Positions 35,313 to 44,095 are shown, counted from the first letter of the stretch. The stretch is DNA of 64,000 bases from Methanosarcina vacuolata Z-761 (GCF_000969905.1 NZ_CP009520.1:4402001-4466000), one strand, 5' to 3'. Translations and numbers: made by a program. The notes: a model not told the origin generated them from the sequence alone.

Positions 35313-37697
35313 TTATCTGAGTTCCCTTGTGCTGTATCGTTTTCTGTCCAGAAGTTCCTGGCGCTTGCCTTTGTTCCAGCCTTCAACCGATTGAAGGTAT
35401 CCTGTGATCCTTGAGAGATGCTGCACATTTTCAGATTTACACTTCGGGCATCTGTCCAGCAGCCCATCGGCTACGTATCCTTCGTCAGTGCATACGGTCA
35501 TGTCCTTGGTAAAAGCAAAGTAACCTGTCTGGGTGTTCTTTGCTATATGCATAGCAAGCTCCTGAAGGCCGTCAGGGTCCGGCTGTCCTTCTCCAAGCCA
35601 GACATGCATGATATTTCCGCCGTCCACAATCGGGAAGAAAGTATGTTCGTACTTTATTCTTTCAGGTAGAGATATATCTGCACCAACGGTAACATGAGTT
35701 CCATTAGTATAGTAGATTGGCAGGTCATGCGTCTGATTCAACTCACTCTTTGCGGCTTCCAAATTCCCTTTAATTGTGAACTCGGCCTTGTCGGCATATT
35801 CCTTATGCAAGAGGTCCGAGACTGCGAAACGCTGAGCTGTCGTTTCCGCAGGCGTTCTTGCAAGAGCAATCTCCATGCCGGTTTCTTTTGAAAGCTTTTG
35901 AGCGTGCATTTTCATTTCAAACATGGCCCTGATAGCAAGCTTATAAGCAGCAGGAGACTCATGGATCTGGAAACCTGTATGGTACTGAACCATTTCATTG
36001 ATCCCTACCACTCCGATAGTATAAACCAGGCTTTCGAAGTCCACAGCTATGGCCCCTTTTTCCTCTGTATTAGGATCTTTGGGATGCTGGGCTGCAAAGG
36101 GAATCCTGTTTTTCTTAATCAGACCATTCATCCATCTGCGCTTGATCTTGAAAACTTCCACTCCCTTATTCATCAGGGTCTTGAGCTCATTGAACAGTTT
36201 TTCATCATTATGTTCAGCCCTGTATGCGGCCCTTGGGCAGTTTAAAGACAGGACCATCCATGAGCCCATTGAAAAGTGTTTTCCATTCCTGAAATGAAGT
36301 TTGTCATCGAACTCTTTATCATCAGTAGGGTTTGCAGAAAACTGATACGCACAACATTGATAACATGAAATTCCTTCTCCTGCGCCCCTGTACTCCGGAA
36401 GCTGATTATCAAAGTAAGGAGTCCCGAATTTAGCAGCCAGCTCGAAGGTCATCCTGTATAACTCTTTGTAAGTCGGAAGCTCAGGGTGAGCTATGTTGAA
36501 TTCTTTGTTTTCTTCCATAAAGTCAGGTTCAATGGAAATTTCGGGCTTTGGGAAGCTGAAAGGTTTGCCCCAGGCATCCCCTTCGAGCATAACATCCATA
36601 AGAGCCTTGAACCCGAGGCGGACTTCCTTTTCGAATTCCCCATAGGTTCTGAGAGGGGCCTGCTTGCCGTCCCAGACCTTACCCTTAGCAACAATCGGAA
36701 TGTTTCTCCAGAGCTTTGGGACACCAGGGGAAAGCTGCACGGATGAAAAGACAGTCTGTCCGCCTCTTGCACACATCATCTGCATCATTTCATAGACGAA
36801 CATTTGCATAAGCTGTCTTATCTCGGTTTCGGACTTGCCTTCCAGATATGGAGCCATGAAAGTTAGGAAATTGTAAAAACCCTGCCCACCTGCAAAATTG
36901 GTCTGAGCCGAACCCATAGCTTTTACCGCATGAAGGAAAGCTACCTCGGCATTCTTTGCAGGTTTTGCCACGCTTGATTGAGTTCCCACTCCGTCAGGCA
37001 TGAGTCCATAATAAAAAAAGTAACGGAGATCCCAGTCCTGGCAAAATGGTCTTGTGCCCATATATTCAAGGTCATGGATATGGAAATCCCCATTGAGGTG
37101 AAGGTCGGAAAGCTCTTTTGGCATTAGAAGGAGATTTTGCTCCTTGGACATTTTGTCAGCTTTTCTTTTATGTGAGGTTTCGGCGTTGTTCAGCTGGTTT
37201 GCATTATCATTTGCCTCAAAACCGTAACCAGTATCGATTTCGTAGGCATCATAGACCGAAGCTCCGACCCTGGTCATAATGTTTCTCCACTCAACATGCC
37301 CCCTGTCAAGTAGAATATTGTTTACTATTTCCCGGATAAGAGGACCTGAGAGAAACTTGAGATTCATCTTTTTAATGATCTTTTCTGCGTCCTTTGCAAT
37401 CTCAATGGCTTCTTCTTTTGTGATTGAGGGTTTGTTATAGAAAATTTCGCTTAATTTTGTTTCTTTCAGAAGCTGATTTACAATAATGTTCCTGTCCCAG
37501 TTAAGAATGAAACCATCTGTTGTCCTTACCCTGGGGAGAGGAGAGACGGACAGCCCATCAAGGGTTTTTTGCACTGGCTGGTTGTCAGATAACTGGTCAT
37601 TTTTGGGGAGAGGAGAGACGGATAATTCTTCAAGCATCGTTTGGGCTGATTGGTTGTCAGATACCTGGTAATCTGGTAAGAGAATCTCGCTTGTCAT
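35313..37697 (-). CDS. nrdD: anaerobic (class III) ribonucleoside-triphosphate reductase
   Basis: This glycyl-radical enzyme reduces ribonucleotides to deoxyribonucleotides in the absence of oxygen. An ATP-cone regulatory domain occupies residues about 50-150. The catalytic barrel follows, and the glycyl-radical site RITGYL has its Gly at about 766, preceded by Cys pairs for the structural zinc (CPKC). The first 55 residues are an extra, internally duplicated stretch of 24 residues. Class III enzymes of Methanosarcina are reported to take electrons from a glutaredoxin-like partner rather than formate, which fits the adjacent nrdH-like gene. Confidence 0.95.
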   Translation of the reverse strand: MTSEILLPDYQVSDNQSAQTMLEELSVSPLPKNDQLSDNQPVQKTLDGLSVSPLPRVRTTDGFILNWDRNIIVNQLLKETKLSEIFYNKPSITKEEAIEIAKDAEKIIKKMNLKFLSGPLIREIVNNILLDRGHVEWRNIMTRVGASVYDAYEIDTGYGFEANDNANQLNNAETSHKRKADKMSKEQNLLLMPKELSDLHLNGDFHIHDLEYMGTRPFCQDWDLRYFFYYGLMPDGVGTQSSVAKPAKNAEVAFLHAVKAMGSAQTNFAGGQGFYNFLTFMAPYLEGKSETEIRQLMQMFVYEMMQMMCARGGQTVFSSVQLSPGVPKLWRNIPIVAKGKVWDGKQAPLRTYGEFEKEVRLGFKALMDVMLEGDAWGKPFSFPKPEISIEPDFMEENKEFNIAHPELPTYKELYRMTFELAAKFGTPYFDNQLPEYRGAGEGISCYQCCAYQFSANPTDDKEFDDKLHFRNGKHFSMGSWMVLSLNCPRAAYRAEHNDEKLFNELKTLMNKGVEVFKIKRRWMNGLIKKNRIPFAAQHPKDPNTEEKGAIAVDFESLVYTIGVVGINEMVQYHTGFQIHESPAAYKLAIRAMFEMKMHAQKLSKETGMEIALARTPAETTAQRFAVSDLLHKEYADKAEFTIKGNLEAAKSELNQTHDLPIYYTNGTHVTVGADISLPERIKYEHTFFPIVDGGNIMHVWLGEGQPDPDGLQELAMHIAKNTQTGYFAFTKDMTVCTDEGYVADGLLDRCPKCKSENVQHLSRITGYLQSVEGWNKGKRQELLDRKRYSTRELR
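37533..37676 (-). repeat. 72-bp tandem duplication inside the nrdD N-terminus
   Basis: The 72-base spacing between two GGGGAGAGGAGAGACGGA blocks (37533 and 37605) corresponds to 24 codons. The repeated peptide is SDNQ...LSVSPLP, ahead of the ATP cone. Confidence 0.85.
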
Positions 37698-37802
37698 TTT
37701 CTCATCTTCAGTGATTGTCTTAATAATAGAATTTTATAAAATTTGAAGAAATATTCAATTTATTTTTAATTTCAGATCTCTGTTATCACAGGATTTTCTT
37801 CA

Positions 37803-38054
37803 TCACAGGATTTCCTGGATTTTTTCAGGGTTTACTTCTCCTCCACTGAAGAGTTCCTCGTGCGTAAGGAAAGTATCATTGATCTGTAAAACAGGCGCTG
37901 TCACTGTGAAGACCCCATTGAAACGCAGTTCCGTTAGAGCTTCGGGAGTAGACATATCTGCTACCTCAAAAGCAACTGAATGTGCCTCCAGGAAATTTTT
38001 TAATTTATTGCATTTCGGACAGCGTTCCGTTGTATATATGATTATTTTTGCCAT
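37803..38054 (-). CDS. nrdH: glutaredoxin-like reductant (NrdH-type)
   Basis: An 83-residue thioredoxin-fold protein with the redox motif CPKC at residues 13-16, a cis-proline segment (VTAPVLQ) and an ending typical of NrdH/glutaredoxin. It is first in the nrdH-nrdD-nrdG order, 105 bases upstream of nrdD. The likely role is delivery of electrons to NrdD, itself recharged by a ferredoxin-dependent reductase encoded elsewhere. Confidence 0.88.
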   Translation of the reverse strand: MAKIIIYTTERCPKCNKLKNFLEAHSVAFEVADMSTPEALTELRFNGVFTVTAPVLQINDTFLTHEELFSGGEVNPEKIQEIL

Positions 38055-38082
38055 GCTTTACGTCCCTCTGATTTTACTCTAA

Positions 38083-38475
38083 TTCTTAATCTGATTTTTA
38101 GTTAACGTTTCTTGTGTGGGACCCGTTTCTTTATCACATTTTATGTTTATTTTCATTGTCTGCGGGGTGAGCGCGCAGACACAGAACATGTTGCAGCATA
38201 AAACAAAGCCCCACGTGGGTTACCATTCCTCAGCTAACCCTTATAATCCCTACAAATGTATATTTTCAAATATCAGTCATCAATATCGGAAAAGGGCGCA
38301 GCTTCTATAAAGTGACCCCCATGATATCATTTTTTCATTCTACTGAGTGAAAATGACCTTTATTTTCAAGTAAATATTCTAAACGCCCTATCCTTAATAA
38401 TGGTTTTTAACCTCAGGTCTGGATACAGTGAAACCTTCATCTGGATACAATAACACCTTTGTTTTGTATACAAAG
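38083..38475 (-). promoter_or_regulatory. nrd operon upstream region, copy 1 of a duplicated block, with an inserted hairpin-rich segment
   Basis: Bases about 38083-38115 and 38355-38475 each have a counterpart at 39187-39236 and 39238-39325, where they are contiguous. The roughly 240 bases between them here contain an 8-bp stem (TGTCTGCG/CGCAGACA, 38157-38181), a CCCACGTGGG palindrome (38210-38219) and a GGGTTA/TAACCC pair. This is the only GC-rich DNA in the 2-kb gene-poor region. Confidence 0.6.
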
Positions 38476-38808
38476 ACGTTCGATTTGTTACCAGATTTGA
38501 TAACAAATTTAAGGACCCCTGTTTTTGAAAAACAGCCTTCTTCAAGGAGATGATTTCAAGCACAGAAGACGTCAAGGGAATATCCGCAGCCGATTTGCCT
38601 GGTACAGTACGGCTAACATGTATAAGGAATTATTCCTCCAAACATTGAAATTTATAATAAAGAGTCGTGCCCGATATAATTCTGTTAAGTACAGAAAAGG
38701 ACGCGTCTTGTAGCAAAAACTATTATTATAAATAATGAAAACAAGTTAGCTATCTCTCATTCTTACTAACTTTTTAAAAAATAAAAATGTTAGGTTGAGG
38801 TTAAATTT

Positions 38809-38928
38809 TTATTTTTTTCTTTTGAGATGTGCTGTTACTTTTTCATAGACTTCCACTAAAATCTTTATTCCACTTGCTAATTCAACTAAAAGTTTTGCAA
38901 ATTCCATAGCACTAGCTAAACTGATCAT
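38809..38928 (-). CDS. small 39-residue protein, hypothetical
   Basis: The ATG at 38928 follows a near-ideal ribosome binding site, GTAAGGAGAAGC, with normal spacing. The product is an amphipathic helix (SLASAMEFAKLLVELASGIK, then a polar stretch) with a basic tail ending KRKK. Nothing in the family sense was recognised. A frame extending further upstream lacks any ribosome binding site. Alone in a gene-poor region, it could be a small regulatory or membrane-active peptide or the end of a decayed gene. Confidence 0.45.
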   Translation of the reverse strand: MISLASAMEFAKLLVELASGIKILVEVYEKVTAHLKRKK

Positions 38929-39186
38929 GCTTCTCCTTACGTTAATGACTTTGAAAGTTTTTGACGATACAATTTTTAAAAAAAATGTGAATAGCATCAG
39001 CTAAGTCTATGTTATTAATGCGGTATCGACAGCTTTTTATGCCTCAAAGCGATCATATTAGCTTGAAGTAAATAATGATGTTATCCACATCGTTCTATTG
39101 GAGCTTTATAGATTTTACCGGAATCCATAAAGCTCAATTTTGCTTATTTATCTCTCATCCTCCTTTTTCTATGTCTCTAAATGATT

Positions 39187-39325
39187 TTTAATTCTTAATC
39201 TTATTTTTAGTTACCTTTTCTTGCGCGATTTTTTCAGATAAGCATTCTAACTGCCCTATCCTTAATAATGGTTTTTGACCTCAGGTCTGGATACAATAAC
39301 ATTCTTGTTTGGTACACAAAGACCA
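39187..39325 (-). repeat. Copy 2 of the block upstream of nrdH
   Basis: Two blocks matching 38083-38115 and 38355-38475 are adjacent here. The second block shares GCCCTATCCTTAATAATGG and CCTCAGGTCTGGATACA with copy 1. The surrounding sequence from 38930 to 40057 holds no supportable intact gene. A nine-base inverted repeat (GAGCTTTAT/ATAAAGCTC) occurs at about 39109-39144. Confidence 0.75.
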
Positions 39326-39640
39326 ATAAATCCACATGCGTCTTCGGTTAAGTGAGGAATCATGATAAATTGTACCGATTTCCTCAACAGTTCGCAAATA
39401 GTTTAATAAGTTACAAGCTGGAACAGGCATCAATTTCACGTAAATAGGCCAAAATTTAAGGACGGCTCCTAATGCAAAATCAATAGCTTTCAGGCAAGAA
39501 AATTCCTTAACCGATGACTAATGAAGTGGGTTTCTCTAATGCTGAGAGATATTTTTCAAACAGACCTTCCGCAGATGTCTTGAAAAAAAGAACATTTTTC
39601 TGGCTATCGTTTTTGTGCATTTGTTCAATAATTTGCAATT
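39290..39640 (-). pseudogene. possible decayed reading frame of unknown origin
   Basis: On the minus strand about 39 codons are open from roughly 39640 down to 39525 (including LFEKYLSALEKPTSLVIG). A second frame then stays open for about 75 codons down to about 39290 (including FALGAVLKFWPIYVKLMPVP). Neither has a ribosome binding site, and I recognise no family. The sense that they were once one gene is inference only. Confidence 0.25.
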
Positions 39641-40057
39641 ATTATCTCAACTGAAACTTCCAGAAACAGAGGTTAGAATCTTTCAATGAAGTTTGAATAA
39701 GCAGGGTAATTTTCAGAAAAAACGATAGTAAGAAAAATTGTGAAAATTGAATGGACATCTGCAGAAAGTCAGTTCAAAATACATGTATGGCTAATTATAC
39801 AAGATATTGTTCCTAAATGTTCCTAAAAACTCAAAAAATATACCAAATCATCACTCTCATTTTCACGGTACTCTTATGAAATATTTTTTAATGATTAGTA
39901 GAGCTGAGAATCTATATCCGAGCATTTCTTTTATATCCACTTTGTCTTTTTATTCCTCTTAGAAAATCTTTAATTTTCCTGAAAAGGTTGGAAATTACAA
40001 AAAAACGTTATATCATGGGCCAGTTATATTTACCAAGTACAAAAGAGGTGCCACTTC

Positions 40058-40726
40058 ATAGAGAAATTACTATCTTCCGGCTGCAAGCCTCTTGACGAAC
40101 TTCTGGAAGGAGGTTTCGAAAAAGGGATTGTGACTCAAATCTTCGGAGCTGCAGGAACCGGGAAAACAAATATCTGCATCCAGCTTTCAGTGGAATGCGT
40201 AAAACAAGGGCAGAGAGTCATCTTCATAGATACCGAAGGGCTTTCTCCTGTTCGATTCAAGCAGATTGCAGGGGAAAATGCAAAAGAAATAGCTAGAAGT
40301 ATCATTATCTATGAACCCCTGAATTTTGAAGAACAATATGCAGCCGTAAGGGAAGTGGAGAGAATAGCAAGTGAGAATATAGGTCTCGTGATACTCGATT
40401 CTGCAACCTCGTACTACAGGTTCGAGCTTGAAGACGATGAGACAGGCATGAAAAGCCGCAGAGAACTTGCTAGCCAAATAGGATTTTTACATGCTCTTGC
40501 CCGCAAACACGGTTTTGTTGCAGTCATAACCAACCAGGTATATTCCGATATTATCTCAGGAGGGGTGCGCCCGCTTGGCGGTAGTTCCCTAGAACATATT
40601 TCAAAGGCGATTATTCAGCTTGAAAAAACCGGCAAAGGGACCAGGCGCGCTATTCTGTACAAACATCGGTCCTGCCCTGAAGGTTCGAGTGCAGAATTTA
40701 GAATTACAGCCGAAGGGATTCGCTAA
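40058..40726 (+). CDS. radB: DNA repair and recombination protein RadB, apparent AUA start
   Basis: This RecA/Rad51-family ATPase is thought to modulate RadA recombinase and Holliday-junction processing. The conserved N-terminus (IEKLLSSGCKPLDELLEGGFEKG) is fully encoded in frame, but the codon where Met is expected is ATA at 40058, seven bases after GAGGTG. Walker A is GAAGTGKT and Walker B LVILDSAT. From ATA the product is 222 residues, the family length. The first standard start is GTG at 40130, which would remove the conserved first 24 residues. The gene's last 18 bases seed a tandem repeat. Confidence 0.85.
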   Translation: MEKLLSSGCKPLDELLEGGFEKGIVTQIFGAAGTGKTNICIQLSVECVKQGQRVIFIDTEGLSPVRFKQIAGENAKEIARSIIIYEPLNFEEQYAAVREVERIASENIGLVILDSATSYYRFELEDDETGMKSRRELASQIGFLHALARKHGFVAVITNQVYSDIISGGVRPLGGSSLEHISKAIIQLEKTGKGTRRAILYKHRSCPEGSSAEFRITAEGIR

Positions 40727-40935
40727 GTCGAAGAAATTAGATAAACTGAAGAAATTAAAGAAGTTGAAGAAATTAAATAAGCTGAAGAGATTAGATAAGC
40801 TGAAAAAATCCGCTAAACTGAAGAAATTCAATAAACCGAAGAGATTCAACAAACTGAAGAGATTCAACAAACCGAAGAGATTCAACAAACCGAAGAGATT
40901 CAACAAACTAAAGAGATTCGATAAACCGAATTAAG
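40709..40935 (+). repeat. 18-bp tandem repeat beginning with the radB stop codon
   Basis: About 12 units of the type CYGAAGARATTMAAYAAR, spaced exactly 18 bases from about 40710 (the AEGIR-stop end of radB) to 40930. It is open in another frame as a six-residue (K-K/R-L/F-x-K-L/P) repeat and also open on the minus strand, which creates false genes on both strands. Confidence 0.9.
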
Positions 40936-41056
40936 AAATCGGAAAAAAGCTCTTAGAATAACCATTTAATACTCATTCTGGACAGAAAAACTTAAAACTC
41001 CCGGTACTTCCGGGGGTTTGTAGAATTCCTTTTTACAGGAATCTCTTACCAGAATT

Positions 41057-42157
41057 TTAACGTTCTCTGGTTCCAGATATAAATTCTTCAGTCCGCCTGT
41101 AAGCTTCATCGTCAGTGTACTGAATCGCCGGATGTTTCATAAAGTAGGAAGCCGGGGAATACAACACGCCTCCTATCCCGCGGTCAAGAGCCAGTTTGCA
41201 GCATCGGATGGCATCGATGACCACACCTCCGGAATTAGGAGAGTCTTCGACGGAAAGCCGGAGTTCAAGGTTCATAGGCACATCGCCAAAAAGCTTGCCT
41301 TCCATTCTCAGGAAGCAAATCTTATTGTCCTTTTGCCAGGCTACGTAATCGCTAGGTCCGATGTGGATATTGTCGTCATCAAGCTTCCTGGAAAGGACGG
41401 ATTGAACAGCTTCGGTCTTTGATTCCCTTTTGGAAGCAAGCCTGTTCCTGTTGAGCATATTAAGAAAGTCCGTGTTTCCCCCAGTATTGAGCTGATATGT
41501 TCTCTCGAGTTTTACGCCTCGTTTTTCAAAAAGGTCTGCAAGAATCCTGTGCGTGATAGTAGCCCCAAGCTGAGCTTTGACATCATCGCCAATGATTGGA
41601 ATATTCTTTTCCTCAAATCTTTTTGCCCATTCTGGATTGCTTGCGATGAAAACAGGCATATTATTTATGAAAGCCACACCTGCTTCAAGGGCACACTCGG
41701 CATAAAAACGGACTGCTTCTTCAGAACCTACGGGAAGGTAATTGAGAAGCATATCGGCACCCGAGTTTTTAATTTCATTCACGATATCGGCTTTTGTGGA
41801 TTCCTGTTCCTTGCTGACAACAAAAGTTTGACTTTCCTTATAGTTCTTCATATGGTCAGAGACCCCGTCGAGAACCCTGCCCATTTTAACCTTCACACCT
41901 GTGGATGGAACATCAGGACAAAAAACCGCTGTGCAGTTCGGGGGAGCAAAGATGGCCTCAGATACGTCTTTTCCCACTTTTCTGGCATCAATGTCAAAGG
42001 CAGCAACAACTTTAATATCGCCAGGTTTATAGCCTCCAATTTCCCTGTGCATCAGTCCAATTGGCTCTTTATCGTCGAGTTTATAGTACTCAATGCCCTG
42101 TATCAAAGAGCTTGCACAGTTCCCGATTCCTGCAATTGCTATTTTTATTTTTGTCAT
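41057..42157 (-). CDS. ino1: inositol-3-phosphate synthase
   Basis: This enzyme converts glucose-6-phosphate to inositol-phosphate with NAD, the first step to inositol lipids (archaeal archaetidylinositol) and related solutes. At 366 residues it is the short archaeal form. The Rossmann motif is GIGNCASSL at residues 10-18. LNYLPVGSEEA, GDDVKAQLGAT and the LNTGGNTDFLNM segment are diagnostic. The start has GGAGAG upstream. It is monocistronic, convergent with radB. Confidence 0.93.
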   Translation of the reverse strand: MTKIKIAIAGIGNCASSLIQGIEYYKLDDKEPIGLMHREIGGYKPGDIKVVAAFDIDARKVGKDVSEAIFAPPNCTAVFCPDVPSTGVKVKMGRVLDGVSDHMKNYKESQTFVVSKEQESTKADIVNEIKNSGADMLLNYLPVGSEEAVRFYAECALEAGVAFINNMPVFIASNPEWAKRFEEKNIPIIGDDVKAQLGATITHRILADLFEKRGVKLERTYQLNTGGNTDFLNMLNRNRLASKRESKTEAVQSVLSRKLDDDNIHIGPSDYVAWQKDNKICFLRMEGKLFGDVPMNLELRLSVEDSPNSGGVVIDAIRCCKLALDRGIGGVLYSPASYFMKHPAIQYTDDEAYRRTEEFISGTRER

Positions 42158-42695
42158 AAGCGCTTACTCTCCGATGAATACCCAGATTCTCATAAACCGC
42201 ATTAATGAAATGAATATCTCGTATGATTTTTGAATCTATAGATTCAAGGATTTACGGATTCAAGGTCCATGAAGTTTAATAATTAATATTTCTGAAAATT
42301 AAGACTTCTTGTATTTTAGCTATGGATTTTAAGTCTTGTCTTATTTGCTCTGTTACTCTATAAATCTATTATTTGTAAGTTTGCTTCTATGAAAAAAGAG
42401 ATTGCTTTATTTATATCTCACGTGTTGCTTATTCCCCAAACAAAGTTTTTATTATGAATGCTGGTTGCCAGAAGCATGATCTGCCGCATTTTTTCCGGTT
42501 ATTCTAAGGTTTAAGAATTATCTTTAATATAATTAATTTTAACTTTCTTCAATTACTCAGATAATGAAAGGAAAGAGTAACGATATGAGAGTCACGAGAC
42601 ATGTCAGTTGAATAGGTTTTTATCTTATGGGGAGCTTGAAAGAAAAGCGGAAATTTTTCCGGCAGAATCTGACGTTTACATCGGAAAGTGATCAA
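42158..42695. other. AT-rich gap between divergent ino1 and mtnA
   Basis: About 540 bases carrying both promoters. TTTATTTATATCTCA at 42407-42421 is a plausible TATA element on the plus strand. No gene was seen. Confidence 0.45.
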
Positions 42696-43715
42696 ATGAG
42701 GACAATTGACTGGAAGGAAGAGTCCAACTCTGTGGTGCTGGTAGACCAGACCCTTCTCCCTAAAGAGTACAGGATAATAGAATGTAAAACACTGAGTTCT
42801 CTCTGTGAAGCTATCAAATCTCTCAGGGTAAGAGGTGCGCCTGCTCTCGGTGCAGCAGGAGGTTTTGGGATTGCCCTTGCAGCTTTCCTGAGTGGGGCTA
42901 GAGATTTTGAAACAATAATAAGAGACCTTAATGTCGCGGGAAAAACTCTTAAGTCAACACGCCCTACGGCAGTAAACCTTAGCTGGGGTGTCGATAGAGT
43001 TCTGAAAGCGGTTTCAGATGCCTTTGATGTTCAGGGAGTCCGGGAAATTGCCCTCCAGGAAGCCATGGATATTGCGGAAGAAGATGTAACCACTAACAAG
43101 TTAATAGGTGAATCCGGGGCAAAACTCCTGAAGGACGGAGACACCGTACTTACACACTGCAATGCAGGCAGGCTAGCCTGCGTTGACTGGGGCACAGCTC
43201 TTGGGGTTGTGCGCTCGGCTATTGCTGAAGGCAAAGAGATAAAGGTTATTGCCTGTGAGACCAGGCCGCTGAACCAGGGAAGCAGAATCACTGCATGGGA
43301 GCTGATGCAGGATAAAATTCCAGTAACACTTATTTCGGATTCTATGGCTGGATGGGTAATGCAGCAGGGGCTTGTAGACAGCGTGCTTGTAGGAGCTGAC
43401 AGGATCACTCAGGATGTCGTTTTCAATAAAATAGGTACTTATTCCCTCTCCATTCTTGCAAAAGAGCATGAAATTCCTTTCTACGTAGCAGCCCCAGCCT
43501 CTACTTTCGATTTCAATGGCTGGGAAGGCAGTGTAAAGATAGAAATGCGAGATCCTGATGAGTTGCGCTTTTTCGGATCGGAACAACTTGCCCCAAAAGA
43601 TGTAGAAGTTTACAACCCTGCTTTTGACGCAACTCCTATGGAAAACATAACTGCGGTAATTACTGAGAAAGGAGTGTTTTACCCGCCCTTCCTCCTGGAC
43701 GAAGTACTTGTTTGA
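42696..43715 (+). CDS. mtnA: S-methyl-5-thioribose-1-phosphate isomerase (MtnA/aIF2B-like)
   Basis: This enzyme converts methylthioribose-1-phosphate to the ribulose form in methylthioadenosine salvage, and related archaeal enzymes act on other ribose-1-phosphates. Residues are numbered from the ATG at 42696. The catalytic Cys is in THCNAG (about 155) and the catalytic Asp in GADRI (about 235). RVRGAPALG is the conserved N-terminal motif. GTGATC lies before this ATG; an upstream ATG at 42627 would add 23 non-conserved residues. Length is 339. The stop codon sits inside the first unit of a 15-bp repeat. Confidence 0.9.
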   Translation: MRTIDWKEESNSVVLVDQTLLPKEYRIIECKTLSSLCEAIKSLRVRGAPALGAAGGFGIALAAFLSGARDFETIIRDLNVAGKTLKSTRPTAVNLSWGVDRVLKAVSDAFDVQGVREIALQEAMDIAEEDVTTNKLIGESGAKLLKDGDTVLTHCNAGRLACVDWGTALGVVRSAIAEGKEIKVIACETRPLNQGSRITAWELMQDKIPVTLISDSMAGWVMQQGLVDSVLVGADRITQDVVFNKIGTYSLSILAKEHEIPFYVAAPASTFDFNGWEGSVKIEMRDPDELRFFGSEQLAPKDVEVYNPAFDATPMENITAVITEKGVFYPPFLLDEVLV

Positions 43716-43840
43716 GAAACACTTGTTTGAGAAACACTTGTTTGAGAAACACTTGTTTGAGAAACACTTGTTTGAGAAACACTTGTTTGAGAAACACTTG
43801 TTTGAGAAACACTTGTTTGAGAAGGACCTGCTTCAAGAGC
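43706..43840 (+). repeat. 15-bp tandem repeat beginning with the mtnA stop codon
   Basis: Eight perfect copies of ACTTGTTTGAGAAAC start at 43706 and recur every 15 bases to 43811, with one degenerate copy after. The TGA in the first unit is the mtnA stop. Confidence 0.95.
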
Positions 43841-43945
43841 GTGAATTATCTCCACCTTTTCAGAATCCAATTATTAGACATTTCTCTGCTGGATTTATAT
43901 ATCAGAACTGTAAATTATGTGATAATTACCAAATTTAAGAGGAAA

Positions 43946-44095
43946 TTTAACAGTTATTTAATAGTTGATTAACAGTTATTTAATAGCTGATTAAAATATT
44001 TAATAACTGATTAACAGTTATTTAATAGTTGATTAACAGTTATTTAATAGTTAATTAATGGTTATTTAATAGTCAATTAACAGTTATGTTAAATT
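43946..44095 (+). repeat. 22-bp imperfect tandem repeat
   Basis: About six imperfect copies of AGTTATTTAATAGTTGATTAAC lie between mtnA and the Sec61-beta gene. The rest of this gap shows only the TATA element of the next gene. Confidence 0.8.

Noticed and set aside
38116-38310. 64-codon frame across the hairpin-rich segment upstream of nrdH
   Set aside because: Composition and lack of a ribosome binding site argue against coding. The palindromes suggest a structural or RNA role instead.
40620-40934. Lysine-rich 104-codon frame downstream of radB, and a Leu/Phe-rich frame on the opposite strand
   Set aside because: Both are products of the 18-bp tandem repeat, which is open in several frames. 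There is no ribosome binding site and the plus-strand frame overlaps the radB end.
43679-43972. Frames over the 15-bp repeat (FEKHL repeats, SQTSV repeats, RNTCL repeats)
   Set aside because: Open in three frames only because the repeat unit is a multiple of three. They overlap the mtnA end and lack ribosome binding sites.
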